DNA from: Phenylobacterium sp.
GTDB lineage: Bacteria; Pseudomonadota; Alphaproteobacteria; Caulobacterales; Caulobacteraceae
Direction: 5' to 3'
NCBI RefSeq assembly: GCF_004297125.1
Contig: NZ_SCVD01000001.1
Span: forward strand, 396,003 to 460,002
DNA: 64,000 bases
Under the pieces are notes generated by a model. That model made no database searches. It was not told where the DNA came from and saw nothing but the letters and a program-made list of their open reading frames with translations. This document shows positions 36,681 to 49,982 of this stretch, one piece after another. The position numbers and the translations under genes were made by a program. The first letter of the stretch is position 1; each line of letters starts with the position of its first letter.

Positions 36681-37553
36681 ATGAAGCGGGGAGTGCTGCT
36701 GGTTGTGTGCGTCGGCCAGCTGGCGCCGACGGGCCAAGCGTATGCGCAGAAGATCAACGCGGGCGAACGGCAAGACCTTCGCGAGCGCCCTGATCGCGGG
36801 GTCGGGCGGGAGAGTCAGTTCAAGGCGTCCGACGGCAAGGCGGCCGGCCCACTGACGGCGACGTTTTCTTTCAGCGCAGCCTACACAAGTAACGCCGGCG
36901 CCACGGACGAGGACGAGGTCGCTTCGCCATATGCCACGCCCGGCCTGGCCATAAAGTACAAGCAGGCGAACCTTCTTGCGGACTGGGGCTTGTCAGCGGC
37001 GGCTGGGCTCGACGGAGACCTCTACGACAAGGACGGCTATGACGAGAGCCGCTTCGACTGGAATATCGCGGCGTTTCGGTCCGTGCGCGGAGGCGTTCTG
37101 AGCATCAAGCATCGCGTGCTGGATACTTATAGCCGCGATTTCGACGACCGAACCGCCCACGTAAAGCGGACAAGCGTGAACTATGAGGGGGAAATCTCAG
37201 GTGGTCCCAGCTACATGGTGACCGTCGAGTATCAGACGTCGCCGGACCCGAACTCGCGACGCAGCCGCTTTCAGCTCTACTTGTCTAAAGACGTGGCGAC
37301 GCCGTGGGCCGGTTGGATGCTCGGCCTCGAGGAGACGTTGGCGCTCTTTGACTACCGCGCTGGTGACAACAGGACGCGGGAAGATGTCTTCTCGAAGACG
37401 GAATTCACCCTGGCCAGGGAGGTCACAGCCTCCGCGCTGAATGCTCCGGTTAAGGTCGGAGCAAAGGCCGCTGTCGGCTGGAACGATTCAAGTCGGTCTG
37501 GAAAGGACTACATTGCGTTCGAGGTCGGCCCGCTGATCGAGGTCAAGTTCTAG
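36681..37553 (+). CDS. Putative outer-membrane beta-barrel protein, unknown
   Basis: 290 residues from the ATG at 36681, with GGCGGGA 3-9 bases upstream. A signal peptide (GVLLVVCVGQ to AYA) leads to a charged mature N-terminus. Alternating beta-strand patterns follow (LTATFSFSAAYTSNAG, LLADWGLSAAAGLDGDLYD, YMVTVEYQTSPD, RFQLYLSKDV), and the final GPLIEVKF has the C-terminal Phe used for outer-membrane insertion. Base composition looks less GC-rich than in its neighbours, which may point to acquisition. I do not recognise a family or ligand. Confidence 0.7.
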   Translation: MKRGVLLVVCVGQLAPTGQAYAQKINAGERQDLRERPDRGVGRESQFKASDGKAAGPLTATFSFSAAYTSNAGATDEDEVASPYATPGLAIKYKQANLLADWGLSAAAGLDGDLYDKDGYDESRFDWNIAAFRSVRGGVLSIKHRVLDTYSRDFDDRTAHVKRTSVNYEGEISGGPSYMVTVEYQTSPDPNSRRSRFQLYLSKDVATPWAGWMLGLEETLALFDYRAGDNRTREDVFSKTEFTLAREVTASALNAPVKVGAKAAVGWNDSSRSGKDYIAFEVGPLIEVKF

Positions 37554-37585
37554 GGCCAAGACGGCCGCAATGTAGCGCCTGCCCT

Positions 37586-39745
37586 CTACTGCGCCGCCTG
37601 TTCCTGGGCGTAGCCGAGCTGTTCGTTGAGGCGGTCCAGGACCGTGATCGCCGCCTCGGGAATCACCGTGCCCGGCGCGAAGACCGCGGCGACGCCCATC
37701 TCCTCCAGCGCCTTGAAGTCCTCGGGCGGGATCACGCCGCCCACGAACACCAGGATGTCGGGTCGGCCCAGCTTCTTCAGCTCGGCCTTCAGCTCGGGCA
37801 CCAGGGTCAGGTGGCCCGCGGCGAGCGAGCTCGCGCCCACCGCATGGACGCCGGTCTCCACGGCCTCGGCGGCGGCCTCGGCCGGCGTCTGGAACAGGTC
37901 GCCGATCTCGACCTCGAAGCCCAGGTCGGCGAAGCCGGAGGCGATCACCTTCTGGCCGCGGTCGTGGCCGTCCTGGCCCATCTTGGCGACCATGATCCGG
38001 GGCTTCTTGCCGTCGGCCTGCAGGAAGGCCTCGGTCATGGCCCGGGCGCGGTCCGAGGCGGGCGTGCTGCCGGCCTCGCGCAGGTAGACACCCTTCACGG
38101 CGTCGGCGTGGGCCTTGTGGCGGTTGAACACCTTTTCCAGCGCGAAGCTGATCTCGCCGACGGTGGCCTTGGCGCGGGCGGCGTCGACCGCGAGCGCCAG
38201 CAGGTTGGCCTTGCCGGACGCGCCGGCGGTCAGCGCGTCGAGGGCGGCGGCCACCGCCTCCGGGTCGCGCTCGGCTTTCAGGCGGCGCAGCTTCTCGAGC
38301 TGGGCCGCGCGCACGGCGCTGTTGTCGACCTTCAGCATCGGGATCACGTCGGGCACGTCGGGACGGTAGCGGTTCACGCCCACCACGCTCTGCTTGCCTG
38401 AGTCGATGCGCGCCTGGATGCGGGCCGAGGCCTCCTCGATCCGGCGCTTGGGCAGGCCCTCCTCGATCGCCTTGGCCATGCCGCCCAGGGCTTCCACCTC
38501 GGCGATGTGGGTCAGGGCCCGCTCGGCGAGGTCGGCGGTCAGCCGCTCGACGTAGTAGCTGCCGCCCCAGGGGTCCACGACGCGGGTCTGGCCGCTCTCG
38601 ATCTGCAGGAAGAGCTGGGTGTTGCGCGCGATCCGGGCCGAGAAATCGGTCGGCAGGGCCAGGGCCTCGTCCAGCGAGTTGGTGTGCAGGCTCTGGGTCT
38701 GGCCGCCCGTGGCGCCCATGGCCTCGATCGCCGTTCGCGGCACATTGTTGAACACGTCCTGGGCCGCCAGCGACCAGCCGCTGGTCTGGGTGTGGGCGCG
38801 CAGGGCCAGCGAGCGGGCGTCCTTCGGGTCGAACTCGGCCTTCATCAGCTTGGCCCAGAGCAGGCGCGACGCGCGCTGCTTGGCGACCTCCATGAACATG
38901 TTCATGCCGGCGCACCAGAAGAACGACAGGCGCGGCGCGAACTGGTCCACCGTCATGCCGGCCGCGACGCCGGCGCGCACGTACTCGATCCCGTCGGCCA
39001 AGGTGTAGGCCAGCTCCAGGTCCAGCGTCGCCCCGGCTTCCTGCATGTGGTAGCCGCTGATCGAGATCGAGTTGAACCGCGGCATCTCCTTGCTCGTGTA
39101 AGCAAAGATGTCCGCGATGATCCGCATCGAGGGCCCGGGCGGATAGATGTAGGTGTTCCGGGTCAGGAACTCCTTCAGGATGTCGTTCTGGATCGTGCCG
39201 GCCAGCTTCTCGTGCGGCACGCCCTGTTCTTCCGCCGCCACGATGTAGAGCGCCAGGATCGGCAGCACCGCGCCGTTCATCGTCATCGACACGGTCATCT
39301 TGTCGAGCGGGATGCCGTCGAACAGGGTCCGCATGTCGTAGATGGAATCGATGGCGACGCCGGCCATGCCCACGTCGCCGGTCACCCGCGGATGGTCGCT
39401 GTCGTAGCCGCGGTGGGTCGCCAGGTCGAAGGCGATGGAGAGGCCCATCTGACCGGCCGCCAGGTTGCGGCGGTAGAAGGCGTTGGAGTCCTCCGCCGTG
39501 GAGAAGCCCGCGTACTGGCGAATCGTCCACGGGTTGGTGGCGTACATGGTCGGGTAGGGGCCGCGCACGAACGGCGCCAGGCCCGGGAAGCCGGCCAGGG
39601 CTGTCAGGCCCTCGATGTCGGCCGCGTCATAGGCCGGCCGGATGGCGATGCCTTCGGGCGTAGACCAGGGCTCGCCCGTGGGCTTCGCGATCGCGCCGAT
39701 GTCGCCATCGAAGGGCAGGGTGGAGAAGTCGGGGAACGGGCTCAC
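37586..39745 (-). CDS. scpA: Methylmalonyl-CoA mutase, large (catalytic) subunit
   Basis: Rearranges (R)-methylmalonyl-CoA to succinyl-CoA with adenosylcobalamin, completing propionate and odd-chain/branched-chain oxidation. 719 residues. The N-terminal TIM-barrel substrate domain has [26 protein letters not shown] and [21 protein letters not shown]. The C-terminal cobalamin domain (about 585-715) has DGHDRGQKV with the cobalt ligand His594. The start is a GTG overlapping the small-subunit stop (GTGA). No meaB or cobalamin adenosyltransferase gene lies next to it. Confidence 0.97.
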   Translation of the reverse strand: MSPFPDFSTLPFDGDIGAIAKPTGEPWSTPEGIAIRPAYDAADIEGLTALAGFPGLAPFVRGPYPTMYATNPWTIRQYAGFSTAEDSNAFYRRNLAAGQMGLSIAFDLATHRGYDSDHPRVTGDVGMAGVAIDSIYDMRTLFDGIPLDKMTVSMTMNGAVLPILALYIVAAEEQGVPHEKLAGTIQNDILKEFLTRNTYIYPPGPSMRIIADIFAYTSKEMPRFNSISISGYHMQEAGATLDLELAYTLADGIEYVRAGVAAGMTVDQFAPRLSFFWCAGMNMFMEVAKQRASRLLWAKLMKAEFDPKDARSLALRAHTQTSGWSLAAQDVFNNVPRTAIEAMGATGGQTQSLHTNSLDEALALPTDFSARIARNTQLFLQIESGQTRVVDPWGGSYYVERLTADLAERALTHIAEVEALGGMAKAIEEGLPKRRIEEASARIQARIDSGKQSVVGVNRYRPDVPDVIPMLKVDNSAVRAAQLEKLRRLKAERDPEAVAAALDALTAGASGKANLLALAVDAARAKATVGEISFALEKVFNRHKAHADAVKGVYLREAGSTPASDRARAMTEAFLQADGKKPRIMVAKMGQDGHDRGQKVIASGFADLGFEVEIGDLFQTPAEAAAEAVETGVHAVGASSLAAGHLTLVPELKAELKKLGRPDILVFVGGVIPPEDFKALEEMGVAAVFAPGTVIPEAAITVLDRLNEQLGYAQEQAAQ

Positions 39746-41136
39746 GCGGCGGCCTCATGCTTCTCGGAGAGCCGCACGGGGGGCAGGGCGGCGCATTTGC
39801 CGTCCGGTCCCGGCAGCCTCGCAGTGGACGGGTCGAGCGCCGCGGGCGCAGCCGTCTCGACATCCGCCGGCGCGGCGTCGGTCGGTGGGAAGACGGTGAC
39901 GCCCAGGATCTTCGGATCGCCCCGGGCGGCGACGGCGGCCTCCACGTCGCGGGCGACGAGGCCGTTCTCCAGCGCCGCGATGATGCCGCCGGCCGCCTCG
40001 ATGGCCTGCAGGCGGTCCCAGGCTGCGCGCGCGATCTGGTCGGTCAGCGTCTCGAGGTAGCCCGAGCCGGCGGCGGGATCGGCGACGCGGCCCACGGCGG
40101 CCTCTTCCATCAGAACGAGCTGGGTATTGCGGCTCTGGCGGCGGCCGAAGGCGGTGGGCAGGCCCACGGCGTCGGTGAAGGTCCCCAGCACCACGGCGTC
40201 GGCTCCCCCGGCCGCGGCGCCGAAGCCGGCGGCGGTCAGGCGGATCATGTTGGTCCAGGGGTCCTGGGCCGTGATCATCCGCCGCGACGAGCGCGCCTCG
40301 ATCCGGGCCTGGGCCGCCGCGCCCGACGCGGTGGCGACGCGGGCGAAGACGGCGCGGGCGGCGCGCAGCTTGGCCAGGGTCAGGAAATAGTCGGCGTCGG
40401 CGCTCAGGCCCAGCGTGATCCGGGCGAAGGCCTCGGCGACGGGCAGGCCGGCGCGCACCAGGGCCTTGGCGTAGGCGATGGCCGAGGCGGCGGCCACCGC
40501 CACCTCCAGCGCCTCGCCGCCGCCCGCCTCGTGGGCGACGCGGCCGGAGGCCAGGAAGAGCTGCGCCTGGGGATAGGTCTGGGCCAGGCGCGTGGCCACG
40601 GTGGCGGCGCTGAACAGATGGCTCTCGATCGGACCGGGGCTGGCGCCTGCTTCGGCGAAGGCGCTCAGCGGATCGAGGTTGAAGTTCAGCTTCGCCCCCG
40701 GCGACGACTTGGCCACCGCGTGCAGCGCGTCGGCCGCCTTGGGGCCCAGGAAACCGGCGTCGAGACCCACGGGCGCCAGCTCGACGATGACGTCCTTCAG
40801 CGCCCGGCCGAGCGCCTCGGCGGCGGCATGACCCTTCACGATGACCGAGGCCGCGCCGCCCTCGAGGTCGGCCAGCAGCTCGGCGTTGACCCGGGCCGCG
40901 TCGGGGTGGGCCGAGACGACGCGGATGTCCCAGGGACGCTCGCCGTCGAACGCCCGCGCCGGGAAGGCCGCCGGGTTGTCGGCCGCCGCGTAGAGGGGCG
41001 CGATCTGCAGGCCTTCGACCGTGGACTTCGTCAGGCTTTCGAAGGGCTTGTCGCCCAGCGTCTTGGCCACGAGGGCGCGCCAGGCGCCCTCTCCGGCAGG
41101 CGGGATTCCGGGGTCCAGAAGGGCAGCGTCAGCCAT
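39742..41136 (-). CDS. mutA: Methylmalonyl-CoA mutase, small subunit
   Basis: 464 residues, homologous to the large subunit but without the DxHxxG cobalamin motif. In two-subunit bacterial mutases this partner is structural. Visible landmarks are [19 protein letters not shown], the [25 protein letters not shown] segment, and [20 protein letters not shown]. The ATG at 41136 is preferred to a TTG 15 codons upstream because it begins the family-like [19 protein letters not shown]. It is translationally coupled to the large subunit. A hydrolase gene lies 60 bases upstream on the same strand. Confidence 0.93.
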   Translation of the reverse strand: MADAALLDPGIPPAGEGAWRALVAKTLGDKPFESLTKSTVEGLQIAPLYAAADNPAAFPARAFDGERPWDIRVVSAHPDAARVNAELLADLEGGAASVIVKGHAAAEALGRALKDVIVELAPVGLDAGFLGPKAADALHAVAKSSPGAKLNFNLDPLSAFAEAGASPGPIESHLFSAATVATRLAQTYPQAQLFLASGRVAHEAGGGEALEVAVAAASAIAYAKALVRAGLPVAEAFARITLGLSADADYFLTLAKLRAARAVFARVATASGAAAQARIEARSSRRMITAQDPWTNMIRLTAAGFGAAAGGADAVVLGTFTDAVGLPTAFGRRQSRNTQLVLMEEAAVGRVADPAAGSGYLETLTDQIARAAWDRLQAIEAAGGIIAALENGLVARDVEAAVAARGDPKILGVTVFPPTDAAPADVETAAPAALDPSTARLPGPDGKCAALPPVRLSEKHEAAA

Positions 41137-41196
41137 GCGGGGAATTGCGCCCCCGCACGCGCGGGCGTCAAGTTCACGCAAGGGGAGCGAGGGGCC

Positions 41197-42234
41197 TTAC
41201 GAGGGGATGACCGCCAGCGCGTCGCGGACGATCCGCCACACGCGCTTGGGTGGGATGTACTCGCGGTTGGGGATCGCCTCGCTGTCTCCGCCCAGCAGGA
41301 CCGCCGCGATGTCCGCGGCCATGGCGGGGCTGTTGATGTAATAGCTGTGGCCCACCAGCTTGTCGGCGCTCATGGCCACGTTGCGGCAATCGACCAGCTC
41401 CACCTTCTTCGGGATCAGGTCGATCAGGCGCGGGCCGTCCGAGCCCAGGCGGTCGGGGTTGGACTTGGTCTTGTCCGAGACGATCAGCGCGCGGTCGTTG
41501 CGGTTGAAATAGACCGTCACCCGCCGGCCCATGCGCGGCAGCAGGCGCAGCTTCTGGTCGGTCTCGAAGGTGTCGTCGTCCTCGTCGGGCGCCGCCAGGA
41601 TGATCTGGTCGAACAGGCGCGTCAGCTTCTTGGCGTCCTTGGCCAGGATCGCCTGCAGGCCGTTTCTCAGGACGTAGGCGCCCATGCTGTGGGCCATGAG
41701 GTGCAGGCAGCGCTGGCAATGCTCCTCCTCGCCCAGCTCGGCCACGAACTCCAGCATCTTGAGATAGGCGCGGGCCAGCGCCGGGCCGGAGGCGCGGGCG
41801 TCCTCCCGGTCGCTGTAGTAGGACATCCACGGCACCTTCTCGCCGTCCGACGGCCAGCTGAACACCACGACGTTCATCTCACCGCCGCCGACCTTGACCT
41901 GATCGGCCAGCTGCGCGGCGGCGTCGAGGGCGCCCATGAAGCTGACGTTGAAGCCGTGGACGAAAACCAGGGTGTCGGTGCGTTTGCCGGCCATCGCCTT
42001 GTGCAGGTCGCCCAGCAGGTTGCGAGAGCCGCCGGCCTCGTCCTTCGGGCCGGTGATGTCGTCGTAGACGGTGACGCCCTTCAGGCTGGGACCCTGGTCT
42101 CCGCGCGTGAACTCGGCGTAGCCGAAGCGCAGGGCGGCCACGCCGTCCGGATTGAAGTGCTTTCCGAAGACCACCAGCTTGTTCTCCGGCTGATAGTTCC
42201 GGTTGGTGGCGAAGTAGACCTTGATATCGGCCAT
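41197..42234 (-). CDS. Alpha/beta hydrolase, DUF900 type
   Basis: 345 residues from the ATG at 42234. An N-terminal KVYFATNRNYQPENK segment is typical of DUF900 hydrolases. TLVFVHGFNVSFMGALDAAAQLA has the oxyanion HG motif, and LHLMAHSMGAYVLRN the nucleophile elbow AHSMG. An aspartate-rich LAAPDEDDDTF follows, and HSYYINSPAMAADI supplies a C-terminal histidine. The substrate is unknown. The upstream TTG at 42273 would add 13 residues but has no ribosome binding site. It may be co-transcribed with the mutase genes downstream. Confidence 0.85.
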   Translation of the reverse strand: MADIKVYFATNRNYQPENKLVVFGKHFNPDGVAALRFGYAEFTRGDQGPSLKGVTVYDDITGPKDEAGGSRNLLGDLHKAMAGKRTDTLVFVHGFNVSFMGALDAAAQLADQVKVGGGEMNVVVFSWPSDGEKVPWMSYYSDREDARASGPALARAYLKMLEFVAELGEEEHCQRCLHLMAHSMGAYVLRNGLQAILAKDAKKLTRLFDQIILAAPDEDDDTFETDQKLRLLPRMGRRVTVYFNRNDRALIVSDKTKSNPDRLGSDGPRLIDLIPKKVELVDCRNVAMSADKLVGHSYYINSPAMAADIAAVLLGGDSEAIPNREYIPPKRVWRIVRDALAVIPS

Positions 42235-42421
42235 GCGGAGCCTCCAGGGGTGAAGCACCGCCATCTTGGCCAACTCACAGTCGAACCGGCAACGTTGTTC
42301 TATCGGAGCGCGCTTGGCCGCCGTGGGGTCAGGTCGTCAACATCGCGGCGAGGGCAGGGTGTTGCCCGAAGGCTCCCATTTGCGTACAACGTAAACCTAA
42401 CAATCGTTCGAGGACCCGCTC

Positions 42422-43426
42422 ATGGCCCTTCCGCCCATTCTCCGCGACCGTCTCCGCTTGCCGGTGATCGGCAGCCCGCTGTTCATCATCTCGGTGCCCG
42501 ACCTGGTGATCGCCCAGTGCAAGGCGGGCATCGTGGGCTCGTTCCCGGCCCTGAATGCCCGGCCGGCCTCGCTGCTGGACGAGTGGCTGCACCGGATCAC
42601 CGAGGAACTGGCGGAGTGGGACCGCGACCACCCGGACCAGCCGTCCGCGCCGTTCGCGGTGAACCACATCGTCCACAAGACCAATGACCGGCTGGAGCAT
42701 GACCTGGAGGCCTCGACCCGCTGGAAGGCCCCCATCGTCATCACCTCCCTGGGCGCGCGGGAGGACGTCAACGCGGCGGTCCACAGCTATGGCGGCGTGG
42801 TGCTGCACGACATCATCAACGACCGGTTCGGCCGCAAGGCGGTGGAAAAGGGGGCGGACGGCCTGATCGCCGTGGCCGCGGGCGCCGGCGGCCATGCCGG
42901 CCAGCTCTCGCCCTTTGCCCTCGTCCAGGAACTGCGTGAGTGGTTCGACGGACCGATCGCGCTGTCCGGCTCCATCGCCAACGGCCACGCGATCCTGGGC
43001 GCCCAGGCCATGGGCGCGGACTTGGCCTACATGGGCTCGGCCTTCATCGCGACCCAGGAGGCCGCCGCCGACCAGAGCTACAAGGACATGATCGTGGCCT
43101 CGAGCGGCGACGACATCGTCTACACCAACCTCTTCACCGGGGTGCACGGCAACTATCTGAAGCCCTCCATCCTGGCGGCCGGCATGGACCCCGACGACCT
43201 GCCGAAGTCGGACCCGTCGGCCATGAACTTCGGTTCGGGCGGCAACCAGAAGTCCAAGGCCTGGCGCGACATCTGGGGCTGCGGCCAGGGCATCGGCGCC
43301 GTGAAGGGCGTGCCCAGCGTGCGTGAACTCGTGGACCGCCTCTCCGACGAGTACGAAGCCGCGAAAGCCGAACTGGCCACCAAGACGTCATTCACCCGCG
43401 GCCGGGTGTTGATGGCGGCGGAGTAG
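42422..43426 (+). CDS. Nitronate monooxygenase family flavoprotein
   Basis: 334 residues of the FMN-dependent NPD/2-nitropropane dioxygenase TIM-barrel family. Landmarks are the N-terminal RLPVIGSPLFIISVPDLVIAQCKAGIVGSFPALNAR, the AAGAGGHAGQ motif carrying the catalytic-region histidine, and LSGSIANGHAILGAQAMGADLAYMGSAFI for phosphate binding. Members oxidise nitronates or act as uncharacterised oxidoreductases on enoyl or acyl compounds. It stands alone between a divergent hydrolase and a TonB receptor. Confidence 0.9.
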   Translation: MALPPILRDRLRLPVIGSPLFIISVPDLVIAQCKAGIVGSFPALNARPASLLDEWLHRITEELAEWDRDHPDQPSAPFAVNHIVHKTNDRLEHDLEASTRWKAPIVITSLGAREDVNAAVHSYGGVVLHDIINDRFGRKAVEKGADGLIAVAAGAGGHAGQLSPFALVQELREWFDGPIALSGSIANGHAILGAQAMGADLAYMGSAFIATQEAAADQSYKDMIVASSGDDIVYTNLFTGVHGNYLKPSILAAGMDPDDLPKSDPSAMNFGSGGNQKSKAWRDIWGCGQGIGAVKGVPSVRELVDRLSDEYEAAKAELATKTSFTRGRVLMAAE

Positions 43427-43430
43427 CGTT

Positions 43431-43481
43431 CAGAAAATCTACGCCGCACTCCAGCTTAATCCCATTTAGCCGATGGGATTA
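43431..43481 (+). promoter_or_regulatory. Conserved promoter element upstream of TonB receptor (copy 1)
   Basis: A 51-bp region begins CAGAAAA and ends in a 9-bp inverted repeat, TAATCCCAT and ATGGGATTA, with a 7-base spacer TTAGCCG (43457-43481). The receptor gene starts 42 bases later. The same arrangement (CAGAAAA to TTAATCCC offset of 25 bases, same inverted repeat, spacer TTCACCG) lies before the sulfate-binding-protein gene at 46014-46063. A common regulator is very likely. Confidence 0.75.
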
Positions 43482-43522
43482 GAGGGTCTAGAGTCTCCTC
43501 AACCAGAACGAGGGGACTTCAG

Positions 43523-45994
<2,472 letters not shown>

Positions 45995-46013
45995 CGGCCC
46001 CGGCGGGCGGTCG

Positions 46014-46063
46014 CAGAAAAACTGCGGTCGCCTTCACGTTAATCCCATTTCACCGATGGGATT
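46014..46063 (+). promoter_or_regulatory. Conserved promoter element upstream of sulfate transport operon (copy 2)
   Basis: It begins CAGAAAA and contains AATCCCAT (46041-46048) and ATGGGATT (46056-46063) around the spacer TTCACCG. The inverted repeat and its distance to CAGAAAA are identical to copy 1 at 43431. The sulfate-binding-protein gene starts 91 bases later. A LysR-type regulator such as a CysB-like protein is a plausible binder (inference). Confidence 0.75.
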
Positions 46064-46154
46064 TATCTGGCTAGTTCGGGCTTGGCTCGGCCGGCGCTGC
46101 GGCGCCTCGGGCCTCCGTCTGCGTTCTAGGTTCGCCCATCCCAGGAACTCCGCC

Positions 46155-47189
46155 ATGACGATCGATGAGATCTTGAGCCGCCGCCGCCTGATCGCTGCGG
46201 GGGCTGCGGTCGCCGGCGCGGCCGCGCTGCCAGCCCTTGCGAACGCCCAGGCGCGCAAGCCGCTGACGCTCCTCAACGTGAGCTACGACCCGACGCGCGA
46301 GCTCTACAAGGACATCAACGCCGCCTTCGCCGCCTTCTGGAAGGCGCGGACGGGCCAGACGCTGACCGTCAACCAGAGCCACGGCGGGTCGGGCAAGCAG
46401 GCCCGCGCAGTGATCGATGGCCTGGAGGCTGACGTCGTCACCCTGGCGCTGGCTCACGACATCGACGAGATCGCCGCGCGGGCCAAGCTGCTGCCCGCCA
46501 ACTGGCAGACGCGCCTGCGCAACAACTCGGCGCCCTACACCTCGACGATCGTGTTCCTGGTGCGAAAGGGCAATCCGAAGGCGATCCGGGACTGGTCGGA
46601 CCTGATCAGGCCGGGCGTGCAGGTGATCACCCCCAATCCGAAGACGTCGGGGGGCGCGCGCTGGAACTACCTGGCCGCCTATGCCTGGGCGCTGAAGCAG
46701 CCCGGCGGCACACCCGCCAGGGCCGAGGCCTATCTGTCGGCTCTGTTCAAGAACGTGCCGGTGCTGGACACCGGCGCCCGGGGCTCCACCACCACCTTCG
46801 CCGAGCGCGGCCTGGGCGACGTGCTGCTGGCCTGGGAGAACGAGGCCTATCTGTCGCTCGAGGAATTCGGCCCGAAGTTCGATATCGTCTATCCCAGCCT
46901 GTCGATCCTGGCCGAGCCCACCGTGGCGCTGGTGGACAAGAACGTCGACCGGCACGGCACGCGCCTGGCGGCGACCGGCTATCTCAACTTCCTCTACAGT
47001 CCGCTGGCCCAGGACCTGATCGGCAAGAACCACTATCGGCCGCGTGATCCGAAGTCGGTCGCGAAGTACGGCGCGAAGTTCAAAAAGCTCCCGTTGGTGA
47101 CCATCGACGGCCAGTTCGGCGGATGGGCCAAGGCCCAGGCGACGCACTTCGCCGACGGCGGCGTCTTCGACCGCATCTACAGGAGCTAG
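46155..47189 (+). CDS. sbp: Sulfate ABC transporter, periplasmic substrate-binding protein
   Basis: 344 residues. An N-terminal signal with [26 protein letters not shown], possibly a twin-arginine signal. Sulfate/thiosulfate-binding family motifs: [48 protein letters not shown], and [17 protein letters not shown]. It captures sulfate in the periplasm and delivers it to the CysTWA transporter encoded next. The start at 46155 is chosen over an upstream in-frame ATG inside the conserved promoter element. Confidence 0.93.
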   Translation: MTIDEILSRRRLIAAGAAVAGAAALPALANAQARKPLTLLNVSYDPTRELYKDINAAFAAFWKARTGQTLTVNQSHGGSGKQARAVIDGLEADVVTLALAHDIDEIAARAKLLPANWQTRLRNNSAPYTSTIVFLVRKGNPKAIRDWSDLIRPGVQVITPNPKTSGGARWNYLAAYAWALKQPGGTPARAEAYLSALFKNVPVLDTGARGSTTTFAERGLGDVLLAWENEAYLSLEEFGPKFDIVYPSLSILAEPTVALVDKNVDRHGTRLAATGYLNFLYSPLAQDLIGKNHYRPRDPKSVAKYGAKFKKLPLVTIDGQFGGWAKAQATHFADGGVFDRIYRS

Positions 47190-47196
47190 GTCCCAG

Positions 47197-48066
47197 ATGA
47201 CGGCCGCCGCCGTGGCGCCCCTGGCGGGGAAGCGCCGAACGCCCTGGAAGCAGGCCAGCATCCTGCCGGGCTTCCCACTCGCCATGGGCTGGACGCTGAC
47301 CTACCTGGGCCTGGTGGTCGTCCTGCCGCTGACCGCGCTGATCGTGCGGCCGTGGGAGCTGGGGCTCTCCGGCGTCTGGGCGACCCTGACCGAGGAGCGG
47401 GTGCTGGCGTCGCTCAGGCTCAGCTTCGGGGCCGCGTTCCTGGCCGCGCTGACCAATGTGCCGATGGGCCTGCTCGTGGCCTGGACCTTGACCCGATACG
47501 AGTTCCCGGGCCGTCGGATCATCGACGCCTTCGTCGACCTGCCGTTCGCCCTGCCCACGGCGGTGGCGGGCATCGCGCTCACCGCCATCTACGCGCCCAA
47601 CGGCCCGCTGGGGTCGCTGTTCGCGCAGATCGGGATCAAGACCGCCTACACCCCCATCGGCGTCTACATCGCCCTGCTGTTCATCGGCCTGCCGTTCGTG
47701 GTGCGGACCGTGCAGCCGGTGCTGCAGGACCTGGACCGCGAGGTTGAGGAGGCGGCCCAGACCCTAGGGGCGACCAACCTCCAGCGCTTCCGGCTGGTGG
47801 TGCTTCCCGCCGTGGCGCCGGCCTTGATCTCGGGGTTCAGCCTGGCCTTCGCCCGGGCGGTCGGCGAGTACGGCAGCGTGATCTTCATCGCCGGCAACAT
47901 GCCGCTGAAGTCCGAGATCGCGCCGCTGCTGATCGTCATCAAGCTGGAGCAGTACGACTATGCCGGCGCGGCGGTCGTGGGGCTGGCCATGCTGTTCATC
48001 TCGTTCGGCGCCCTTCTGGCCGTGAACGGCGTCCAACTCTTCCTGGCGAGGCGGGGCCGCGCATGA
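47197..48066 (+). CDS. cysT: Sulfate ABC transporter permease CysT
   Basis: 289 residues with about six hydrophobic segments. The binding-protein-dependent permease motif [30 protein letters not shown] contacts the ATPase. [22 protein letters not shown] and [24 protein letters not shown] are typical of CysT. The ATG follows the binding-protein stop by seven bases. Its end overlaps the cysW start (ATGA at 48063-48066). It forms half of the inner-membrane sulfate channel. Confidence 0.95.
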   Translation: MTAAAVAPLAGKRRTPWKQASILPGFPLAMGWTLTYLGLVVVLPLTALIVRPWELGLSGVWATLTEERVLASLRLSFGAAFLAALTNVPMGLLVAWTLTRYEFPGRRIIDAFVDLPFALPTAVAGIALTAIYAPNGPLGSLFAQIGIKTAYTPIGVYIALLFIGLPFVVRTVQPVLQDLDREVEEAAQTLGATNLQRFRLVVLPAVAPALISGFSLAFARAVGEYGSVIFIAGNMPLKSEIAPLLIVIKLEQYDYAGAAVVGLAMLFISFGALLAVNGVQLFLARRGRA

Positions 48067-48899
48067 CCCCGATCATCCGCCTCCCGGGCCTTGCGCCCCT
48101 GATGCTGGCCGCCACCCTGGCGATCCTGGGCGTGCTCATCGTCCTGCCTTTGGGGGTGGTCTTCCAGCAGGCCTTCGCCAAGGGTTTCGCCGCCTATCTC
48201 GAGCCGCTGACCCAGCCCGACGCCCTGTCGGCGATCCGGCTGACGCTGACGGTGGCCGCGATCTCGGTTCCGCTGAACGCCGTGTTCGGCGTGGCCGCCG
48301 CCTGGGCGGTCGCCAGGTTCGAGTTCAAGGGCAAGAGCCTGCTGGTGACCTTCATCGACCTGCCGTTCTCGATGTCGCCGGTGGTCTCCGGCCTGGTCTG
48401 GGTGCTGCTGTTCGGCGCCCAGGGCTGGTTCGGCCCCTGGCTGCAGGAGCACGACGTCAAGATCATCTTCGCCACGTCCGGCCTGGTGCTGGCCACCGTG
48501 CTGGTGACGCTGCCGTTCGTCGCCCGCGAGCTCATTCCGCTGATGCAGGACCAGGGTGCGGACGAGGAGGCGGCGGCCCTGACCCTCGGGGCGGGCGGCT
48601 TCACCACCTTCTGGCGGGTGACCCTGCCCAACATCAAGTGGGCGCTGCTGTATGGCGTCCTTCTGTGCAACGCCCGCGCCATGGGTGAATTCGGCGCGGT
48701 CTCCGTCGTTTCTGGAAGCGTGCGGGGCTTGACCACCACTTTGCCGCTCCACGTCGAGGTGCTCTACAATGACTACGAATTCGTCGGCGCCTTCGCGGCG
48801 GCCTCAATCCTGGCCTGCCTCGGACTCGTCACCCTGGTCATCAAGACCCTCCTCGAGTGGCGTCATTCCGGTGAACTTTCGGCAGGTCGACGACACTAG
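48063..48899 (+). CDS. cysW: Sulfate ABC transporter permease CysW
   Basis: 278 residues with about six transmembrane segments. [16 protein letters not shown] coupling region ([20 protein letters not shown]), then [30 protein letters not shown], characteristic of CysW. It pairs with CysT in the membrane and is translationally coupled to it. The ATPase gene follows within eight bases. Confidence 0.95.
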   Translation: MTPIIRLPGLAPLMLAATLAILGVLIVLPLGVVFQQAFAKGFAAYLEPLTQPDALSAIRLTLTVAAISVPLNAVFGVAAAWAVARFEFKGKSLLVTFIDLPFSMSPVVSGLVWVLLFGAQGWFGPWLQEHDVKIIFATSGLVLATVLVTLPFVARELIPLMQDQGADEEAAALTLGAGGFTTFWRVTLPNIKWALLYGVLLCNARAMGEFGAVSVVSGSVRGLTTTLPLHVEVLYNDYEFVGAFAAASILACLGLVTLVIKTLLEWRHSGELSAGRRH

Positions 48900-48906
48900 C
48901 CCTTCC

Positions 48907-49950
48907 GTGAACGCCCTGGAGATCAAGGGCGTCTCCAAGGCCTTCGGCCGCTTCCCGGCCCTGAAGGACGTCTCGTTGCAGGCCAGGGACAAGGAGTTCC
49001 TGGCGCTGCTCGGGCCGTCCGGCTCGGGCAAGACCACGCTGCTGCGCGTCCTGGCCGGCCTGGAGCAGCCCGACACCGGCGAGGTGCGCTTCGCCGGCGA
49101 GGACTTCCTGGCCCTGCCCGTGCGGCGGCGGAAGGTGGGGATGGTGTTCCAGCATTACGCCCTGTTCCGCCACATGACGGTGGCCCAGAACATCGCCTTC
49201 GGCCTCACGGTGCGGAAACGATCCGAAAAACCGGCCAGGTCCGAGATCGCCGACCGTGTCGCCCACCTGCTGCAGCTGGTGCAGCTCGAAGGGCTTGAGA
49301 AGCGCTTCCCCTCGCAGCTCTCCGGCGGGCAACGCCAGCGGGTGGCCCTGGCGCGGGCGCTGGCCATCGAGCCCAAGATGCTGCTGCTGGACGAACCGTT
49401 CGGCGCCCTGGACGCCCAGGTCCGCCGCGAGCTGCGCCGCTGGCTGCGCGAGCTGCACGACCGCGCCGGGGTCACCACGGTCTTCGTGACCCACGACCAG
49501 GAAGAGGCCCTGGACCTCGCCGACCGGGTGGCGATCCTCAAGGACGGGGAACTGATCCAGCTGGGCACGCCGAACGAGGTCTACGAGCATCCGGCCACGC
49601 CGTTCGTGTTCGACTTCCTGGGCCAGGCCTGCCGCATGCCGGGCGTGGTCGAGCGCGGCCGCCTGCGCGTCGCCGATTGGGAGTCGGATGCGCCCACGGG
49701 GGCGCCGGACGGGGCGGTCGACGTGTACTTCCGCCCCGACGAAGTGACCTTCGCGCCCGCCGACGGCGCGGGCCTGGCCGCCCAGGTGCGTGGCGTGGCC
49801 CAGCGCGGCCCGGACGTGCGTATCGACTGCCTGATCGAGGGCGAGACGGTGGAGCTCCAGGCGCATGGGCCCACCCTGCCGCCGGGTGTCACGACCGGCC
49901 TGTCGGTGCGGATCAAGCCGCTCCGTCCACAGGTTTACGCCGCGGGCTGA
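48907..49950 (+). CDS. cysA: Sulfate/thiosulfate ABC transporter ATPase
   Basis: 347 residues from the GTG at 48907, the first start after the cysW stop that fits the family N-terminus (NALEIKGVSKAFGRFPAL). Walker A GPSGSGKTT, Q-loop VFQHYALF, signature LSGGQRQR, Walker B LLLDEPFGALD, and switch His in VTHDQEEA are all intact. A C-terminal TOBE-like regulatory domain (about 270-347) contains VYFRPDEVTF. It powers the CysTW channel and completes sbp-cysT-cysW-cysA. Confidence 0.95.
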   Translation: MNALEIKGVSKAFGRFPALKDVSLQARDKEFLALLGPSGSGKTTLLRVLAGLEQPDTGEVRFAGEDFLALPVRRRKVGMVFQHYALFRHMTVAQNIAFGLTVRKRSEKPARSEIADRVAHLLQLVQLEGLEKRFPSQLSGGQRQRVALARALAIEPKMLLLDEPFGALDAQVRRELRRWLRELHDRAGVTTVFVTHDQEEALDLADRVAILKDGELIQLGTPNEVYEHPATPFVFDFLGQACRMPGVVERGRLRVADWESDAPTGAPDGAVDVYFRPDEVTFAPADGAGLAAQVRGVAQRGPDVRIDCLIEGETVELQAHGPTLPPGVTTGLSVRIKPLRPQVYAAG

Positions 49951-49982
49951 ATCCAAACGCCTGAGTCGTGCGTTGAGGGGGC

